DNA from: Nitrosomonadales bacterium
GTDB taxonomy: Bacteria; Pseudomonadota; Gammaproteobacteria; Burkholderiales; SG8-41
Reading direction: 5' to 3'
Assembly (NCBI GenBank): GCA_009885185.1
Contig: VFLF01000214.1
Span: 1 to 6,628, forward strand
Length of the DNA stretch: 6,628 nucleotides
Each line of letters begins with the position of its first letter. The first letter of the stretch is position 1. The notes beneath the pieces are model-generated. The model had not been told where the DNA came from. It searched no databases and worked only from the letters and a program-made list of their open reading frames with translations. The position numbers were made by a program, and so were the translations under genes. Shown one piece after another: positions 5,615-6,628 of this stretch.

Positions 5615-5633
5615 CCAGCCGGTCAACGGCTGG
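5615..5633. repeat. Perfect 7-bp hairpin in the leader of the MHYT sensor gene
   Basis: CCAGCCG (5615-5621) and CGGCTGG (5627-5633) pair perfectly around the 5-base loop GTCAA. The hairpin ends 14 bases before the ATG at 5648, so if transcribed it would sit at the edge of the ribosome landing zone. No good Shine-Dalgarno is seen between it and the start codon. It could be a translational control element, an operator, or a leftover palindromic repeat; the sequence does not decide. Confidence 0.45.
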
Positions 5634-5647
5634 CGTAGCGTGGCGCG

Positions 5648-6628
5648 ATGAACGATTTACTCCTTTTCGTATCGGGGCCGTTGCCCGGCACAGCGCTTCC
5701 CGCCAGTTATAACCTCTGGCTTGTCGCGCTGTCGTATGTCGTTGCGGTACTTGCTTCCTACACCGCGATGGAACTCACCGGGCGGGTGCGGGAGTTCCGT
5801 GCCGAACCCGGCAAATCCGCGGCGTGGCTGGCCGGCGGCGCGGTTGCCATGGGCGCAGGCATCTGGGCGATGCATTTCGTGGGCATGCTGGCCTATCAAC
5901 TTCCGGTAGCGGTGCGCTACGAATTGTGGACCACGCTGATTTCCCTGACCGCTGCCATAGTCGCTTCGGGCTGCGCGTTGTACTTCGTTGCTTGCCATAC
6001 CCCGACGGCAGGCAGACTCGCGCTGAGCGGCACGATACTGGGGGCGGGCATTGGCGCCATGCACTACACCGGCATGGCGGCCATGCGGCTGGATGCGCTG
6101 GTCATGTATTACGCCGGGCCGTTCACGCTTTCCATTGTCAACGCCGTCGTGTGCGCCACCGCCGCGCTTTGGCTGGTGTCGCGACGCGCGCACATGGACA
6201 CGCGCGGCAGGGTATTTGCGGCCTTGGTCATGGGTGTGGCGGTGGCGGGTATGCACTATACCGGGATGTATGCGACGGTCTGCGTTGCTACGGGCAGTAG
6301 CAACGCAGCGGCTGCCGGACTCGATCCCATGCCGCTCGCGATGGCGGTCACGGCCATTACGCTGCTGATTATGGGCACGGCACTCACGGTCTCGTTGCAG
6401 AGTCAGCGCATGACGCTGGCCTTGCGCGAGCAGAACCGGGTGCTTAAAACCGAAATCGACCAAAGGCGCCGGACGGAAGTCGAGCTGCAGAACCACCGTG
6501 ACAATCTGCAAGCGCTGGTTGATGCACGCACGCGAGACCTGACCCAGGCGAATCGCGATCTTCGGGAGAGCGAGGCGCGTTTTCGTGCCACCTTCGACCA
6601 GGCCGCCGTCGGCATCGCCCATTTCGAT
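5648..6628 (+). CDS. MHYT-domain membrane sensor with coiled coil and PAS start, 3'-truncated
   Basis: The frame is open from the ATG at 5648 to the last base, giving the first 327 residues. The N-terminal part (about residues 20-247) is an integral-membrane MHYT sensor with about seven hydrophobic segments. Its three signature motifs are MHFVGM (75-80), MHYTGM (138-143) and MHYTGM (202-207). The Met and His residues of such motifs are proposed to hold a copper or similar metal near the outer membrane face, for sensing oxygen, CO or NO. A coiled coil follows (about 250-310, rich in Glu, Gln, Arg and Leu). Then a segment beginning SEARFRATFDQAAVGIAHFD opens a PAS domain. Relatives end in GGDEF-EAL (cyclic di-GMP turnover) or histidine kinase modules; which applies here lies beyond the edge. 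The start is chosen because PASYNLWLVALSY shortly after it matches the usual family N-terminus. The ribosome site is poor. Confidence 0.93.
   Translation, partial: MNDLLLFVSGPLPGTALPASYNLWLVALSYVVAVLASYTAMELTGRVREFRAEPGKSAAWLAGGAVAMGAGIWAMHFVGMLAYQLPVAVRYELWTTLISLTAAIVASGCALYFVACHTPTAGRLALSGTILGAGIGAMHYTGMAAMRLDALVMYYAGPFTLSIVNAVVCATAALWLVSRRAHMDTRGRVFAALVMGVAVAGMHYTGMYATVCVATGSSNAAAAGLDPMPLAMAVTAITLLIMGTALTVSLQSQRMTLALREQNRVLKTEIDQRRRTEVELQNHRDNLQALVDARTRDLTQANRDLRESEARFRATFDQAAVGIAHFD
6280..6308. repeat. Perfect 12-bp inverted repeat inside the MHYT gene
   Basis: CTGCGTTGCTAC (6280-6291) and GTAGCAACGCAG (6297-6308) are exact reverse complements separated by GGGCA. The hairpin lies in the coding sequence just after the third MHYT motif and encodes a loop region (residues 212-221, V-A-T-G-S-S-N-A), away from the conserved motifs. 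A perfect 12-bp stem with so short a loop is not expected by chance in a window of this size. Confidence 0.75.

Noticed and set aside
5657..6622. A 321-codon open frame on the minus strand opposite the MHYT gene
   Set aside because: It is rich in Arg and His with no recognisable domain, while the plus strand encodes three MHYT motifs and a PAS start in the same bases. It is a GC-driven shadow.

Overview
The window looks like an ordinary stretch of chromosome from a GC-rich proteobacterium, most likely a beta-proteobacterium of the Burkholderiales type. The evidence is high GC with GC-rich third codon positions, two Bug/TctC-type periplasmic binding proteins (a family strongly expanded in that group), and an MHYT membrane sensor. 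No rRNA, tRNA, CRISPR array, transposase or phage gene is visible, and every stretch without a gene is under 200 bases.

Layout. (1) Bases 1-932 (+): the 3' part of a Gfo/Idh/MocA-type NAD(P)-dependent oxidoreductase, cut by the left edge. (2) Bases 1021-1317 (+): a small, AT-rich (about 40% GC by hand count) GIY-YIG nuclease-fold protein, probably acquired by transfer, followed by a stem-loop with a T run and a second stem-loop. (3) Bases 1415-3039 (-): an apparent two-gene operon, a Bug/TctC solute-binding protein followed 23 bases later by a tandem-duplicated YciI-like protein. (4) Bases 3213-4214 (+): a second, divergently transcribed Bug/TctC protein. The 173-base divergent intergenic region carries a possible promoter and a set of repeated AATG-type sites. 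(5) Bases 4288-5097 (-): an exported SH3-like protein with an Ala/Pro-rich linker, possibly a lipoprotein. (6) Bases 5273-5494 (+): a 73-residue biotin/lipoyl carrier protein with an ESMKM site and an extended -10 promoter. (7) Bases 5648-6628 (+): the N-terminal 327 residues of an MHYT-domain membrane sensor that runs into a coiled coil and the start of a PAS domain. It is cut by the right edge, so its output domain is not visible.

How they fit together. The two Bug proteins would capture small carboxylates or similar solutes in the periplasm, but no TctA/TctB membrane subunits are present, so they are orphan receptors here. The oxidoreductase, the YciI protein and the biotin carrier suggest small-molecule catabolism in general terms only; the sequence does not join them into one pathway. 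No new multi-gene system is evident. The most unusual items are the AT-rich GIY-YIG gene with its structured 3' flank, the two-domain YciI protein whose second domain has lost its Asp, a perfect 12-bp inverted repeat inside the MHYT gene, and the repeated sites in the divergent Bug promoter region.
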